From Stigmatella erecta (GTDB lineage Bacteria; Myxococcota; Myxococcia; Myxococcales; Myxococcaceae): 64,000 nt of DNA. This document shows positions 51,716-60,891 of the stretch, one piece after another (position 1 is the stretch's first letter; each line of letters starts with the position of its first letter). Under the pieces are notes generated by a model, which worked only from the letters and a program-made list of their open reading frames with translations, did no database searches and had not been told where the DNA came from. Location: contig NZ_FOIJ01000006.1 of NCBI RefSeq assembly GCF_900111745.1, positions 404,082-468,081 on the forward strand, given 5' to 3'. Both the position numbers and the translations under genes were made by a program.

Positions 51716-52327
51716 ATGGATCAATCCCTTGCCAGTCCCCGTGAGCTGCCGGCCCCGCGTGGCCCGGCCCCCGCGCCCCGCCGGACGGGATGGCTGTCGC
51801 GCCGGACACAGCTGACGCTGCTGCACCTGCTGTCGCTCTCCCGGCTGGGCTTCGCGGTCCTGTTCCTGATGCATTCGGACACGTGGGTGCGCGTGGGGCT
51901 CATCGCCCTGTCGGGCTTCACGGACGTGCTGGATGGGTGGATTGCCCGGCATGCGCGCCTCACCAGCCGGCTTGGGGCGCTCATTGATCCGGTGGCCGAC
52001 CGGGGCTTCGCCGTCACCGCCATCCTCACCCTGCTGATGGACGGGCTGCTCACGCCCTTGCAGGTGACGCTGCTGCTGCTGCGCGATGCGGCCACCGCAC
52101 TGGGCTTCGTGATCGCGCGCCTCGTGCCCGCGCTCCGCCCGGTGGAGTTCAAGGCGCGGATGCTCGGCAAGGCCGTCACCACGCTCCAGGCGATGACCTT
52201 GCTCGCGGCCCTGCTGGTGCCCGCCGCCGTCCCCGCGCTCGTCGCCGTCGTGGGCGTGACGGCCCTGGCCTCGGTGGTGGACTACGCCCGGGCCGTGCTC
52301 CGGGCGCGAGGCCAGCTCCCCGCCTGA
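51716..52327 (+). CDS. CDP-alcohol phosphatidyltransferase family protein
   Basis: A 203-residue membrane enzyme of phospholipid synthesis. The CDP-alcohol motif D-x2-DG-x2-AR-x8-G-x3-D-x3-D is intact from DVLDGWIARHARLTSRLGAL through IDPVADR. About five membrane helices follow. It would transfer a phosphoalcohol group from CDP-diacylglycerol or CDP-alcohol; the acceptor cannot be told. ATG 51716 is preferred. Confidence 0.9.
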   Translation: MDQSLASPRELPAPRGPAPAPRRTGWLSRRTQLTLLHLLSLSRLGFAVLFLMHSDTWVRVGLIALSGFTDVLDGWIARHARLTSRLGALIDPVADRGFAVTAILTLLMDGLLTPLQVTLLLLRDAATALGFVIARLVPALRPVEFKARMLGKAVTTLQAMTLLAALLVPAAVPALVAVVGVTALASVVDYARAVLRARGQLPA

Positions 52328-52332
52328 GCCGC

Positions 52333-52944
52333 TCAGCGCGCCTGCTGCGGCGCGCCGGAGGACAGGACGGTGACGTCGGACGCCTCATTGCCCCGCTGGG
52401 AGAGCACATCCACCGTGGCGCGCACCGGCGTCCCGGGCTCCAGCTGCTTGGCGGTGATGCGCTGGCCGCTCGCCTCGCGCACCACCGTGTTCTTGCCCAG
52501 CGCGACCGGGAACGCCTGGCCCTCCGCGTCCACGAGCACCAGCCGGTCTCCGGACACCGAGCGCACCGTGCCCGTGTAGATGGCATCCACCCGCGCCTTG
52601 CCGGTCTCCGGCGCGCTGGGGGCCGAGGCCGTGTCCTGGGTCTGGGCGGTGGGCGGATGCGAGGCCGGGGCCGTGCCACCGGTCTGCGAGCCCGAGCCCC
52701 CCACGCCCGCCTCCGGATTCAGGCTCACCAGCTCCGAGCGAAGCTGGGCCAGCTCCCGCTGCATTCCCGCCACCTCCGACTGGAGCTGCAGCACGGTCTG
52801 CCGCAAGGCCGCCGTGTCCGCCGGCTCCACCGTGCTGGTGCTCGCTGGCGGGCGCTCCGGTGGCGTGAGCCGCGGCTCCTCCGCGCCACACAGGAGAATT
52901 CCCGCGCACACCATGCCTACTGTCATCCAGGCCGCTCGTTGCAT
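52333..52944 (-). CDS. Secreted coiled-coil protein with OB-like (DUF5666-type) C-terminus
   Basis: A 203-residue protein. The signal MQRAAWMTVGMVCAGILLC is followed by a low-complexity linker, a coiled coil (ALRQTVLQLQSEVAGMQREL) and a C-terminal barrel (YTGTVRSVSGDRLVLVDAEG, QRITAKQLEPGTPVRATVDV). The barrel resembles DUF5666. The function is unknown. The stop is six bases from that of the convergent phosphatidyltransferase gene. Confidence 0.7.
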   Translation of the reverse strand: MQRAAWMTVGMVCAGILLCGAEEPRLTPPERPPASTSTVEPADTAALRQTVLQLQSEVAGMQRELAQLRSELVSLNPEAGVGGSGSQTGGTAPASHPPTAQTQDTASAPSAPETGKARVDAIYTGTVRSVSGDRLVLVDAEGQAFPVALGKNTVVREASGQRITAKQLEPGTPVRATVDVLSQRGNEASDVTVLSSGAPQQAR

Positions 52945-53155
52945 GTGCCAACCTCCCGTGGGTCCTCAGGCAAAAGGTTGGGGGGAAGCCCCCTCCGGGC
53001 AACGCAAGGCCCCCTCTGCCCTCCCGGCCCCCGGGGGTAGGAGCAAGTGGGTTTTCGCCCCGGGCGGACTTGGGGCACGCTGGGGGCGTCCGGGATTCCG
53101 TCCCAAAAAGCAGCCCGCCGTGAAACTCCGGGCGGACTCGTGACACCAAGGCACC

Positions 53156-53776
53156 GTGGCCCCCCTGCTCGCCCTGCGATTGCTCCCCGTGGAAGAGGAT
53201 GCTCCTGACAGCCGGGAAGGGCAGCATGCGCTGGTCCGCCGGGCGCGGGCCGGGGATGCCACCGCCTTCCGGGCCCTCTTCGAGCGCCACGCCCCCACCG
53301 TCTGGCGCTTCCTGAAGGACTCCTTCCGGGACGAGGCCGCCGCGGACGAGGCCACCCAGGAGACCTTCGTGCGGGCCCACACCCGGCTCACGGCCCTGCG
53401 GGACGAGGACCGGCTGAGCTCCTGGCTGCTGGGCATCGCGCGCCGGGTGTTCCTGGAGACGCGCCGGGTGCGCGGCATCCGCGTGGACCTGGCCAGCGAG
53501 GACACCGAGGCGCTCATGGAGGCGGAGCTGCCCAGCCCCACGCCGGAGGACCTGCTGCTGGACCACGAGACGGAAGTCCTCCTGGCCGAAGCGCTGGGAC
53601 ACCTGCGCGAGGAGCGGCGCTCCGCCCTGCTGCTGCGCATCGACCATGGCTTGCCGTACGAGGAAATCGCATCGGTGATGGGGTGGACGATTCCGAAGGT
53701 GAAGAACGAGATTCACCGCGCGCGGCTCCAGCTGCGCGAGCACCTGGCCCCCCACCTCGGAGGAGGACGTTCATGA
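53156..53776 (+). CDS. ECF-family RNA polymerase sigma factor
   Basis: A 206-residue sigma-70 family protein with region 2 (ALVRRARAGDATAFRALFER, ADEATQETFVRAHTRLTAL) and region 4 (ALLLRIDHGLPYEEIASVMG, then VKNEIHRARLQLREHLAP). It has no region 1 or 3, so it is ECF-type. It begins with GTG at 53156 and overlaps the anti-sigma gene by ATGA, so the pair is co-expressed. Confidence 0.93.
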   Translation: MAPLLALRLLPVEEDAPDSREGQHALVRRARAGDATAFRALFERHAPTVWRFLKDSFRDEAAADEATQETFVRAHTRLTALRDEDRLSSWLLGIARRVFLETRRVRGIRVDLASEDTEALMEAELPSPTPEDLLLDHETEVLLAEALGHLREERRSALLLRIDHGLPYEEIASVMGWTIPKVKNEIHRARLQLREHLAPHLGGGRS

Positions 53777-54270
53777 ACCCTCACTGCCCTGAGCAGGACC
53801 TGGACGCGCTGCTGGCCGGGGAGCTGTCCCCCGCGGAGGCCGGGCGGGTGCGGACCCACGCCGAGACCTGTGCCACCTGTGCGCAGGCGCTCGCGTGGCT
53901 GAAGCTGGAGCGCGGCTGGATGGCCCAGCGCGCCCGCCGCATGCCCGCGCGGCCCGCGCTGAACTTCGAGGCGCTGCAGGCGCGGCTGGAGTCCGCCCCC
54001 ACGCGCCCCCGGGAGCCCCGGACTTCGCCCCGGTGGGCGGGATTCTGGGCCGCCACCGGGAAGATGGCCCTGGGCGCCGCGGCGGCCGTGGCGTTCCTGG
54101 TCCTCCACACGCAGCTGTCCCCGGCGGCCTCCATCGAGGAGTCCTGGACCCAGGACGCGCTCGCCTCGGGGCTCCTGGCCTGTGAGGACACGAGCAGCCA
54201 GGAGGTGGCGGCGATGGAGGCCCGCTTCGGGGCCTGCCTCATCGCCTCCCCCGTGCTGAGCTCCCACTAG
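53773..54270 (+). CDS. Zinc-finger anti-sigma factor
   Basis: A 165-residue protein. The N-terminal ZAS domain has His-x3-Cys-x2-Cys (HAETCATC), and a membrane helix lies near residues 97-115 (MALGAAAAVAFLVLHTQLS), followed by a short periplasmic part. It should bind the ECF sigma factor encoded just upstream and release it on a signal. Its stop is shared as CTAG (54267-54270) with the convergent protease gene. Confidence 0.88.
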   Translation: MNPHCPEQDLDALLAGELSPAEAGRVRTHAETCATCAQALAWLKLERGWMAQRARRMPARPALNFEALQARLESAPTRPREPRTSPRWAGFWAATGKMALGAAAAVAFLVLHTQLSPAASIEESWTQDALASGLLACEDTSSQEVAAMEARFGACLIASPVLSSH

Positions 54271-56042
54271 GGCGTGGGAGGGTAGGTCTTCTCCAGCAGC
54301 TCCAGCGCGGCCTTGGCCTGGACGAGCCCATACCCGAAGGTGGTGTCCCTGCCCTCGGGGCCCAGGTTCTTGGCGGACTTCTCCAGGAGCTCCCGCACCT
54401 GGAGGGCCGTCAGCGAGGGCCGCGCGCTCCACACCAGCGCGGCCACGCCCGTCACGTGGGGCGTGGCCATGGAGGTGCCCGTCAGGCGGGTGTAGTCCAC
54501 GCCCACGAGGCCCACCCGGGCCTGCTCGCCCGCGAGCCCCCGGAGGGTCGCGCCGTCCTGGAAGGAGACGGAGGCGGTGGGCAGCCACGAGGCGGACGGC
54601 TCCCCCAGGGTGAACTGGCCCAGGCCATCCGAGGGATCATTGTTGCCGATGATGACCGCCCGGGCGCCCGCGCGCCGCATGGCGTCGGCCTTCTTGGCGA
54701 AGGTCAGCCCGTTGCCCTCCGCGTCCGTGCCCCCGCGATCCACGTAGGCCACGAACCCTTCGCACGTGGCGCTCCCGCCACAGTCGGCCCCCGAGCCCCC
54801 CTGGCCACACGTCACCAGCGGCCCCAGGTAGTTGCCCACCGGGGCGTACTCGAGCGCCTTGGACAGGTACGGCACGCCCCCGACCTCCAGGACGGAGTAG
54901 GTGTTGGTCTCGGGCACGGTGGCCGACAGCACGTCGACGCCCGGGGCCACCAGGGAGAGGTTGCCGCCCATCTGCGAGAACGAGGGGTGCTCGCCCTCGA
55001 ACGTCACGGCGCCCACGGCGAGCACGCTCGGGTAGCCCGCCGGGAAGGCCAGGTCCGGCTCGTTGGCCGGATCCCCCGTGCCCCCGTTGCCCGAGGCGGC
55101 GATGGTGAGCATGCCCGCGTCCAGCGCGGCCTGGAACGCGTCCCTCTCCGCGGGATCGGACGTCCGGGAGCCCAGCGACAGGGACGCCAGCCGGGCGCCT
55201 TCCTTCTGGCACCAATCCAGCGCGGCGAGGATGCTCACCAGGTCCCCGGTGCCCTTGGTGTTGAGCACGCGCGCCACGAGCAGCTCCACCCCGGGCGCCA
55301 CGCCCACCACGCCGGCGGTGTCCTCGGTGGGATTCACCGAGCCCGTGGAGGCCATCTGCGCGACGATGGTGGCCGCCGTGTGCGTGCCATGGCCGCCACC
55401 CCACGTCTTCGTCTTCGTGTCGAAGTCGCGCGGGTCGTCATCCTTCTCGACGAAGTCCTTGCCCCCGACGTAGGCCGCCTTCAGCTCCGGGTGCCGGTCA
55501 TCCCAGCCACTGTCGATGACGCACACCCGGATGTTCGCGCCGGTGGGCGCGTTGGCATCCAGCACCCCGTCCCCGTCGGCATCCCAGACCTGGTCGGCCT
55601 GCACCATCTTGAGGCCATCGGTGTACTCGGTGGGGCTCCCGGTCGTGAGCGGGGGCGGGCGGGGGTTGGCGAAGGCGAAGACCGGACGGTTCGGGGTGAT
55701 GGAGAGCACCTCGGGGTCCTGCTCCAGCTGCTGGCGCGCCTCGGGCGTCAGCTCCGCGGCGACGGCGCCCAGATGGGGCCACCGCTCGTGGACCCGGCCG
55801 CCGAAGCGCACCACGGCATCCCCGGCGGCCCGCGTGGCGGCGGAGGCGGACACGGTGCGGCGGAAGCGCACGATGAACTTCGGGGGCGCATCCTCGGCAA
55901 CGGACTGAGCCTGGGAGACCGGCGTGGGCAGCACGCTCTCCACCGCATCGGGGCAGTCCTGCGTCTCGACAGGGGGAGGATCCTCGCCTCCACACGCCAC
56001 CACCGTCAGGGTGGCGAGCCCCAGAAAAATCGAACGCTTCAT
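54267..56042 (-). CDS. Subtilisin-like (S8) serine protease lipoprotein with PA-type insertion
   Basis: A 591-residue protein with lipobox LTVVAC (Cys17). A pro-region of I9 type (FIVRFRRTVSASAATR, VAAELTPEARQQLEQDPEVL) precedes the catalytic domain: Asp177 (CVIDSGWDD), His218 (GGGHGTHTA), Asn319 (AASGNG) and Ser524 (LTGTSMATPHVTG). An insertion near 385-510 resembles a protease-associated domain (CEGFVAYVDRGGTDAEGNGL, RAVIIGNNDPSDG). It is an exported protease, anchored by lipid. It is next to the sigma/anti-sigma pair on the opposite strand and may be controlled by it (inference). Confidence 0.93.
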   Translation of the reverse strand: MKRSIFLGLATLTVVACGGEDPPPVETQDCPDAVESVLPTPVSQAQSVAEDAPPKFIVRFRRTVSASAATRAAGDAVVRFGGRVHERWPHLGAVAAELTPEARQQLEQDPEVLSITPNRPVFAFANPRPPPLTTGSPTEYTDGLKMVQADQVWDADGDGVLDANAPTGANIRVCVIDSGWDDRHPELKAAYVGGKDFVEKDDDPRDFDTKTKTWGGGHGTHTAATIVAQMASTGSVNPTEDTAGVVGVAPGVELLVARVLNTKGTGDLVSILAALDWCQKEGARLASLSLGSRTSDPAERDAFQAALDAGMLTIAASGNGGTGDPANEPDLAFPAGYPSVLAVGAVTFEGEHPSFSQMGGNLSLVAPGVDVLSATVPETNTYSVLEVGGVPYLSKALEYAPVGNYLGPLVTCGQGGSGADCGGSATCEGFVAYVDRGGTDAEGNGLTFAKKADAMRRAGARAVIIGNNDPSDGLGQFTLGEPSASWLPTASVSFQDGATLRGLAGEQARVGLVGVDYTRLTGTSMATPHVTGVAALVWSARPSLTALQVRELLEKSAKNLGPEGRDTTFGYGLVQAKAALELLEKTYPPTP

Positions 56043-56344
56043 CCGTTACTCGCTTTGTCGCTCAGCGTGGAATGGCCGCCTCCCCAGGAGCCAGGTACCG
56101 GGAGCAGGCGGACGGGAACGAACACGGTCTGGGAACAGATTAATCACGGAGAGCGGGAGACTGCCCGCCCAACAGCCGAGCATACAGCGGCGTACAATTC
56201 CGCCCTCCCCGGGGCCGGTGCAGTGGGTGCCCCCGGGCCAAGGCGCCGGGCCCGAGGGCCGCGCAGCATGCGCCTTGCCCGTCCCCCCGAACCCGGATAG
56301 GGAGGCGGGGCTTTTCCCCTCTGCTCGAAAGGGAGTCTCCCCCC
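56043..56344. other. Divergent promoter region
   Basis: This 302-base gap separates the S8 protease (minus) and the His-rich gene (plus). It contains TACAAT at 56193-56198, a good -10 box for the plus strand without a clear -35, and the palindrome GATTAATC at 56139-56146. GC-rich imperfect hairpins fill the right part. Confidence 0.5.
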
Positions 56345-56776
56345 GTGTTGGACCCCCGAGATCGCCGGGACCTGGCGTGTCTGGGCCTGATGGTCCTGGT
56401 GTACGGGCTCGCGGGGGCTCCAGTGCTGCACGCGGTGGTGGACCACGCGGGCGGCCTGGGTGGGGGGCACACGGCCCTGCATGCCACGGCGGCGCGGGCC
56501 CCTTCGCACACGCACCGGCCGGGGAGCCTGGAGCCGCCTGGCCACACGCATGAGGATGCGGCAGCGCACGGCCACGCGCACCCGGACGAGGACGCGGGCC
56601 ATCCGCACCAGCACGCGCCCGGCGCGGTGGAGCACCTCCAGGCGGTGGCGGTGGCCCACGCGGCGGTGCTGGCGCCCGTGGTGTGGTGGGTCACGCTGAC
56701 GCCGGCGGTGTTCCTGGGGCCGAGGCGGCTGCCCGGAACGCCGCCCCGTCTGACGGCGATGCCCCAGGGCCCCTAG
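56345..56776 (+). CDS. His-rich membrane protein, first gene of a metal-uptake-like operon
   Basis: A 143-residue protein from GTG 56345. A membrane helix (LACLGLMVLVYGLAGAPVLH) comes first, then a His-rich loop of ~50 residues (SHTHRPGSLEPPGHTHEDAA, then HGHAHPDEDAGHPHQH) with over 15 histidines, then a second hydrophobic segment (VAVAHAAVLAPVVWWVTLTP). It probably binds a divalent metal such as zinc, nickel or copper at the inner membrane. It lies 150 bases before a TonB receptor on the same strand. No known family was recognised. Confidence 0.75.
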   Translation: MLDPRDRRDLACLGLMVLVYGLAGAPVLHAVVDHAGGLGGGHTALHATAARAPSHTHRPGSLEPPGHTHEDAAAHGHAHPDEDAGHPHQHAPGAVEHLQAVAVAHAAVLAPVVWWVTLTPAVFLGPRRLPGTPPRLTAMPQGP

Positions 56777-56926
56777 CGGCCGGGCTCCAGCCAGCGACCC
56801 AGTGCCCGCGAATCGCGGAGCACGAGACGTCTCCTCCGAAGCGGAGGTTCGTCCTCGGGTGACGTGTGCCAGGGAAACCTGCGCCCATGCCCGCCGGGAG
56901 CGGACCGTCCGCGCCAACGGCGATCC

Positions 56927-59152
56927 ATGTCCGCATTCTTGCTGTGGTGTGCCCTCCTGGCGTCCTCCCCTGTCGGGGATACCGGCGCCGGAGAAGAAAC
57001 CCCTGTTGTGCCCGCCCCGGGGATGGCGCCGGAGGCCGAGGGACCGCTGCCCGTCCCGGCCCCCGGCCCCCCCATGCCCTCGGCGCCGGAGGCGCGCCCG
57101 GTAAGCCAGGAGCCTGAGCAGGCCGGGGAGGCCCTGTCCACGGAGACAGGAGAGCCGGCAGAACCGGACCAGGCGCCGGAGCCGCCCGTGGCGGGCACGA
57201 CCGTGCGAGCGGCGCGGCCCGCGCGGAGCGCCTCGGAGGTGACGCTGGACCGGGAAATCCTCAAGTCGGCGCCCCGGACGGGCGCGGTGGACCTGCTGCG
57301 GCTGGTGCCGGGCCTGGTCGTCTCCCAGCACGGGGGCGAGGGCAAGGCGCACCAGCTGTTCCTGCGCGGGTTCGACGCGCTGCACGGCCAGGACGTGGAG
57401 CTGAACGTGGGCGGGCTGCCGGTGAACGAGGTGAGCCACGTCCACGCGCTGGGCTACGCGGACATGAACTTCCTCATCCCCGAGGTGGTGCGGGAGCTGC
57501 GGGTGACGGAGGGCTCGTACCGGGCCTTCCAGGGCGACTTCGCGGTGGCGGGCACGGTGCGGGTGGAGCTGGGGCTGGAGGAGCCGGGCGTGCTGCTGGC
57601 GGGAACGGTGGGGCAGTACGGGCAGCGGCGGCTGGTGGCGGCGGTGCGGCCCGGAGAGAACGCGGAGACCTTCGCGGCGGTGGAGCTGGGCGAGGGCCGG
57701 GGCTTCGGCCCGCGCCGGGGCTTTGGAAAGGCCTCGCTGCTGGCCCAGGCGGCCACGGAGCTGGAGACGGGGGCGGGGGCCGTCCGCGTGCGCGCCCTCG
57801 CGGGCAGCTACACCACACGCTTCGACACCCCGGGGGTGGTGCGGGAGGACGACGTGCTCGCGGGGCGGCAGGACTTCTACGCGGCCCCGCTGGGGCGGCA
57901 GGGCGGCTCGGCGGTGCGGCACCAGCTCCTGCTGGGCCTGGAGCTGCCGGGAAGCGAGGGCCACCGCACGGTGCTGGAGGTGTTCGGCGTCGTCACGGAC
58001 CTGCGGCTGCGCAACAACTTCACGGGCTTCCGCGGGGACGAGCGCGGGGACGGGCTGGAGCAGACGCACGATGGGCGGACGCTGGGGGTGCGGCTGGAGC
58101 ACCGGCGGCGGTTCTCCGCCTGGGGACGGGAGGTGGCCGGCGAGTTCGGACTGGGCGCGCGGCGGGACGGGGCGGAGCAGACGCAGCGCCGGTACCGGGA
58201 GTCGGACGGCACGTTCTTCGCGGAGGAGGTGGACGCGAACTTCGTGCAGACGGACGTGTGGGGGTACGCGGAAGCGCAGGTGCCGCTGGGCCGGTGGCGG
58301 CTGCTGCTGGGAGGCCGGGCGGACGCGCTGGGGGTGAACGTCTTCGACGCGCTGGCGTTCCGGGATCCGCGCTACTACGACGGGCGCGGCTACTCGCGCA
58401 GCGCCTTCGGGGTGCACACGGGGGCCAAGGCGGGCCTGGAGCTGTCGCTGACGGAGCGCTGGCGGCTGTTCGCGAGCTACGGGGACGGCTTCCGCTCACC
58501 CCAGGCGCGGAGCCTGGCGGAGGGGGAGCGCACGCCGTTCGTCTCGGTGCGGGGGGCGGAGCTGGGCGCGCGGCGGGAGGGCGAGCGCCTGGCGCTGCAG
58601 GTGAGCCTCTTCGGCTCACAGGTGGAGGACGACTTCTTCTTCGACCACACGGTGGGGACCACGGTCTTCACGGGCGAAACGCTGCGCGCGGGGGCCACGG
58701 TGGCGCTGCAAGCGCGGCCCTGGGAGGGCGTGACGGCGGCGCTGAGCGCGACAGGGGCGCACGCACGGGTGACGGCGACGGACACGCTGCTGCCCTACTT
58801 CGCGCCGCTGGTGGCCCGGGCGGACGTGGGCTGGGAGCGGGAGTTCCGGCTGTGGGGCACGGCGGGCGAGGTGTTCGCGGGAACGGGCCTCACCTTGCTG
58901 GGCCCCAGGCCCCTGCCCTTCGACGAGTACAGCCGCACGGTGTTCCTGGCGGACGTGCAGGTAGGGGTGCGCCGGGGCGTGCTGGGCCTGCGGCTGGAGG
59001 CCAAGAACCTCCTGGACGCGCGGTGGCGCGACGGGGAGTTCGTCTACGGCTCGCGCATGGACCCATCGGCGCCGGCGAGCCTCGTTCCAAGCAGACATTT
59101 CACCGCGGGGACGCCACGAACGGCCTCGCTCACGCTGGAGGTACACCTATGA
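56927..59152 (+). CDS. TonB-dependent outer membrane receptor (probable metal uptake)
   Basis: A 741-residue protein with signal MSAFLLWCALLASSPVGD. After a Pro/Glu-rich spacer the plug domain contains LLRLVPGLVVSQHGGEGKAH, then LFLRGFDALHGQDVELNVGG and PVNEVSHVHALGYADM. The barrel ends in a C-terminal aromatic-rich strand (SLTLEVHL). Several His residues in the plug (HGGEGKAH, VSHVHAL) resemble metal-type receptors such as zinc receptor ZnuD. The substrate is unproven. It overlaps the next gene by ATGA. ATG 56927 was chosen by the signal peptide. Confidence 0.92.
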   Translation: MSAFLLWCALLASSPVGDTGAGEETPVVPAPGMAPEAEGPLPVPAPGPPMPSAPEARPVSQEPEQAGEALSTETGEPAEPDQAPEPPVAGTTVRAARPARSASEVTLDREILKSAPRTGAVDLLRLVPGLVVSQHGGEGKAHQLFLRGFDALHGQDVELNVGGLPVNEVSHVHALGYADMNFLIPEVVRELRVTEGSYRAFQGDFAVAGTVRVELGLEEPGVLLAGTVGQYGQRRLVAAVRPGENAETFAAVELGEGRGFGPRRGFGKASLLAQAATELETGAGAVRVRALAGSYTTRFDTPGVVREDDVLAGRQDFYAAPLGRQGGSAVRHQLLLGLELPGSEGHRTVLEVFGVVTDLRLRNNFTGFRGDERGDGLEQTHDGRTLGVRLEHRRRFSAWGREVAGEFGLGARRDGAEQTQRRYRESDGTFFAEEVDANFVQTDVWGYAEAQVPLGRWRLLLGGRADALGVNVFDALAFRDPRYYDGRGYSRSAFGVHTGAKAGLELSLTERWRLFASYGDGFRSPQARSLAEGERTPFVSVRGAELGARREGERLALQVSLFGSQVEDDFFFDHTVGTTVFTGETLRAGATVALQARPWEGVTAALSATGAHARVTATDTLLPYFAPLVARADVGWEREFRLWGTAGEVFAGTGLTLLGPRPLPFDEYSRTVFLADVQVGVRRGVLGLRLEAKNLLDARWRDGEFVYGSRMDPSAPASLVPSRHFTAGTPRTASLTLEVHL

Positions 59153-59922
59153 GACATCCCCTGACGCGGCACATGGTCCTGCGGGCGGCGCTGGCACTGA
59201 CGGTGCTGGTGGGCTGCGGCACGGGCCAGGAGCGGCGCACGTTCCCGGTGGAAGTCACGGCCCAGCCGATGACGGGCGCGAACGAGCACGGCTGGACGGT
59301 GACGCTGACGTCCGTGCACGCCTCGGTGGGGCCGGTGCGCTTCTTCGAGGGCCGGGTCCTGCTCTCGCGGCGGTGGCGGAACTTCGACTGGTACACGCTG
59401 GTGGGGGGCACGGCCTCGGCGCACCCGGGACACTACGTCCCGGGCGACGCGCTGGCGGAGGTGCTGAGCACGGCCACGGTGGACCTGCTGGCCCCAGCGC
59501 CCACGGTGCTGGGCGAGGCCAACGCGGTGACGGGCGGCTATGGCTCGCTGGAGCTGAACCTGCCGGCCGCCACGGGGGCGAGCGACGCGCAGGGAGCGTT
59601 GAACGGCCACGCGGTGCGCGTGCGAGGCGAGGCGGTCCACACGGATGGCCGCAAGGTGCGCTTCGACGCGCAGGCGGACCTGCCCAAGCCCATCGAGGGC
59701 ATCCGCTTCGAGCGGGAGCTGGGCAAGGAGCAGGGCCGGGCACACATCACGGTGGACCTGGCGAAGTGGCTGGGACGGATCGACTTCGGCACGGTGGGCG
59801 TGCCGGACACGGGAGCAGAGCAACCCTTCCCCGCTTCGAGCCAGGCGATGAACGCCCTGGTGCGCGGCGTGGAGGACACGAGCGCCTACGCGGTGACGTG
59901 GGTGGACGGAGGAGCGCAATGA
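59149..59922 (+). CDS. Lipoprotein A of the TonB receptor operon
   Basis: A 257-residue protein with signal ALALTVLVGC. The mature part begins with FPVEVTAQPMTGANEHGWTV and TLTSVHASVGPVRFFEGR. Its GWTVxxxxxxxxxG pattern matches the next protein (DGWTVKFSKFLVTLGELKVS), so the two look paralogous. No catalytic motif is seen. A role as periplasmic or surface substrate-binding partner of the receptor is inferred from the operon. Both ends overlap neighbours by four bases. Confidence 0.75.
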   Translation: MRHPLTRHMVLRAALALTVLVGCGTGQERRTFPVEVTAQPMTGANEHGWTVTLTSVHASVGPVRFFEGRVLLSRRWRNFDWYTLVGGTASAHPGHYVPGDALAEVLSTATVDLLAPAPTVLGEANAVTGGYGSLELNLPAATGASDAQGALNGHAVRVRGEAVHTDGRKVRFDAQADLPKPIEGIRFERELGKEQGRAHITVDLAKWLGRIDFGTVGVPDTGAEQPFPASSQAMNALVRGVEDTSAYAVTWVDGGAQ

Positions 59923-60749
59923 AGACGTGGATGCTGGGAGCAGTGGTGCTGGGCCTGACGGCGTGCGGCGACGGCTCGGGGGACGTGGTGTTCACGGCCT
60001 ACGGCGAGGACTACATCGAGCAGGAGATCCCCGCGTCGGCCTTCGAGGACGGCTGGACGGTGAAGTTCTCGAAGTTCCTGGTGACGCTGGGCGAGCTGAA
60101 GGTGAGCGACGGGAAGAGCGGCGTGGCGGCCTCCTCGTCGAAGGCGCGGGTGTACGACGTGCACCGTCCGGGGCCGGTGGAGGTGGAGCGCTTCACGGGG
60201 CTGTCGGCGCAGGACTGGACGGAGGTGAGCTATGCGATTGCCCCGTCCCCGGACGCGGCGGCGGGCAACGCCACGGCGGAGGACCTGGCGCTGCTGAAGG
60301 CGGGCGGCTACGCGGTGTACGTGGACGGCACGGCGGTGAAGGGAATCGACCGGAAGCACTTCGCCTGGGGCTTCACGCAGAACACGCTGTACGAGCACTG
60401 CGAGAGCACGGACAAGGGCGAGGGGCTGACGGTGCCGGACGGCGGCGAGGAGATGGTGCAGCTCACCATCCACGGCGACCACCTCTTCTTCGACGACCTG
60501 CAATCGCCGGACGCGAAGATGCGGTTCGACGCCCTGGCGGCGGCGGACGTGGAAGGCGGCCTGAACGGCCCGAACGGCGAAATCACGATGGAGGAGCTGG
60601 CGCAGGTGGACCTGACGTCCCTGCCGCCGGGGACGTACGGCACGGGGGGCGCGGGGAATGTCCGGAACCTGCGGGACTTCGTGAACGCGCTGGTGCGGAC
60701 GCTGGGCCACTACCAGGGCGAGGGCGAGTGCGCGCCCAGGACGCGCTAA
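59919..60749 (+). CDS. Lipoprotein B of the TonB receptor operon
   Basis: A 276-residue protein with lipobox MLGAVVLGLTAC. The mature part includes FTAYGEDYIEQEIPASAFED, YAVYVDGTAVKGIDRKHFAW and a segment GFTQNTLYEHCESTDKGEG. It has an N-terminal match to lipoprotein A. I do not recognise a family; extended beta structure is likely. A 10-bp hairpin follows at 60767-60800, so it is the last gene of the operon. Confidence 0.75.
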   Translation: MKTWMLGAVVLGLTACGDGSGDVVFTAYGEDYIEQEIPASAFEDGWTVKFSKFLVTLGELKVSDGKSGVAASSSKARVYDVHRPGPVEVERFTGLSAQDWTEVSYAIAPSPDAAAGNATAEDLALLKAGGYAVYVDGTAVKGIDRKHFAWGFTQNTLYEHCESTDKGEGLTVPDGGEEMVQLTIHGDHLFFDDLQSPDAKMRFDALAAADVEGGLNGPNGEITMEELAQVDLTSLPPGTYGTGGAGNVRNLRDFVNALVRTLGHYQGEGECAPRTR

Positions 60750-60766
60750 TCCCCCTGCCTGCACGG

Positions 60767-60800
60767 CTGCTGGGCATTCGAAAGAGCGAGTGCCCAGCAG
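60767..60800 (+). terminator. Hairpin at the end of the TonB receptor operon
   Basis: CTGCTGGGCA at 60767-60776 pairs perfectly with TGCCCAGCAG at 60791-60800 across a 14-base loop, 17 bases after the stop. There is no T-run. Confidence 0.65.
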
Positions 60801-60891
60801 TGAGCGGTCAACAGAAGGGCACCCAAGAAACCAAGCAACCTGCAGCCAAGCTGCTCCGGAGTGCATAGCTCGTGAAGGAGGAGGCGAGAGG

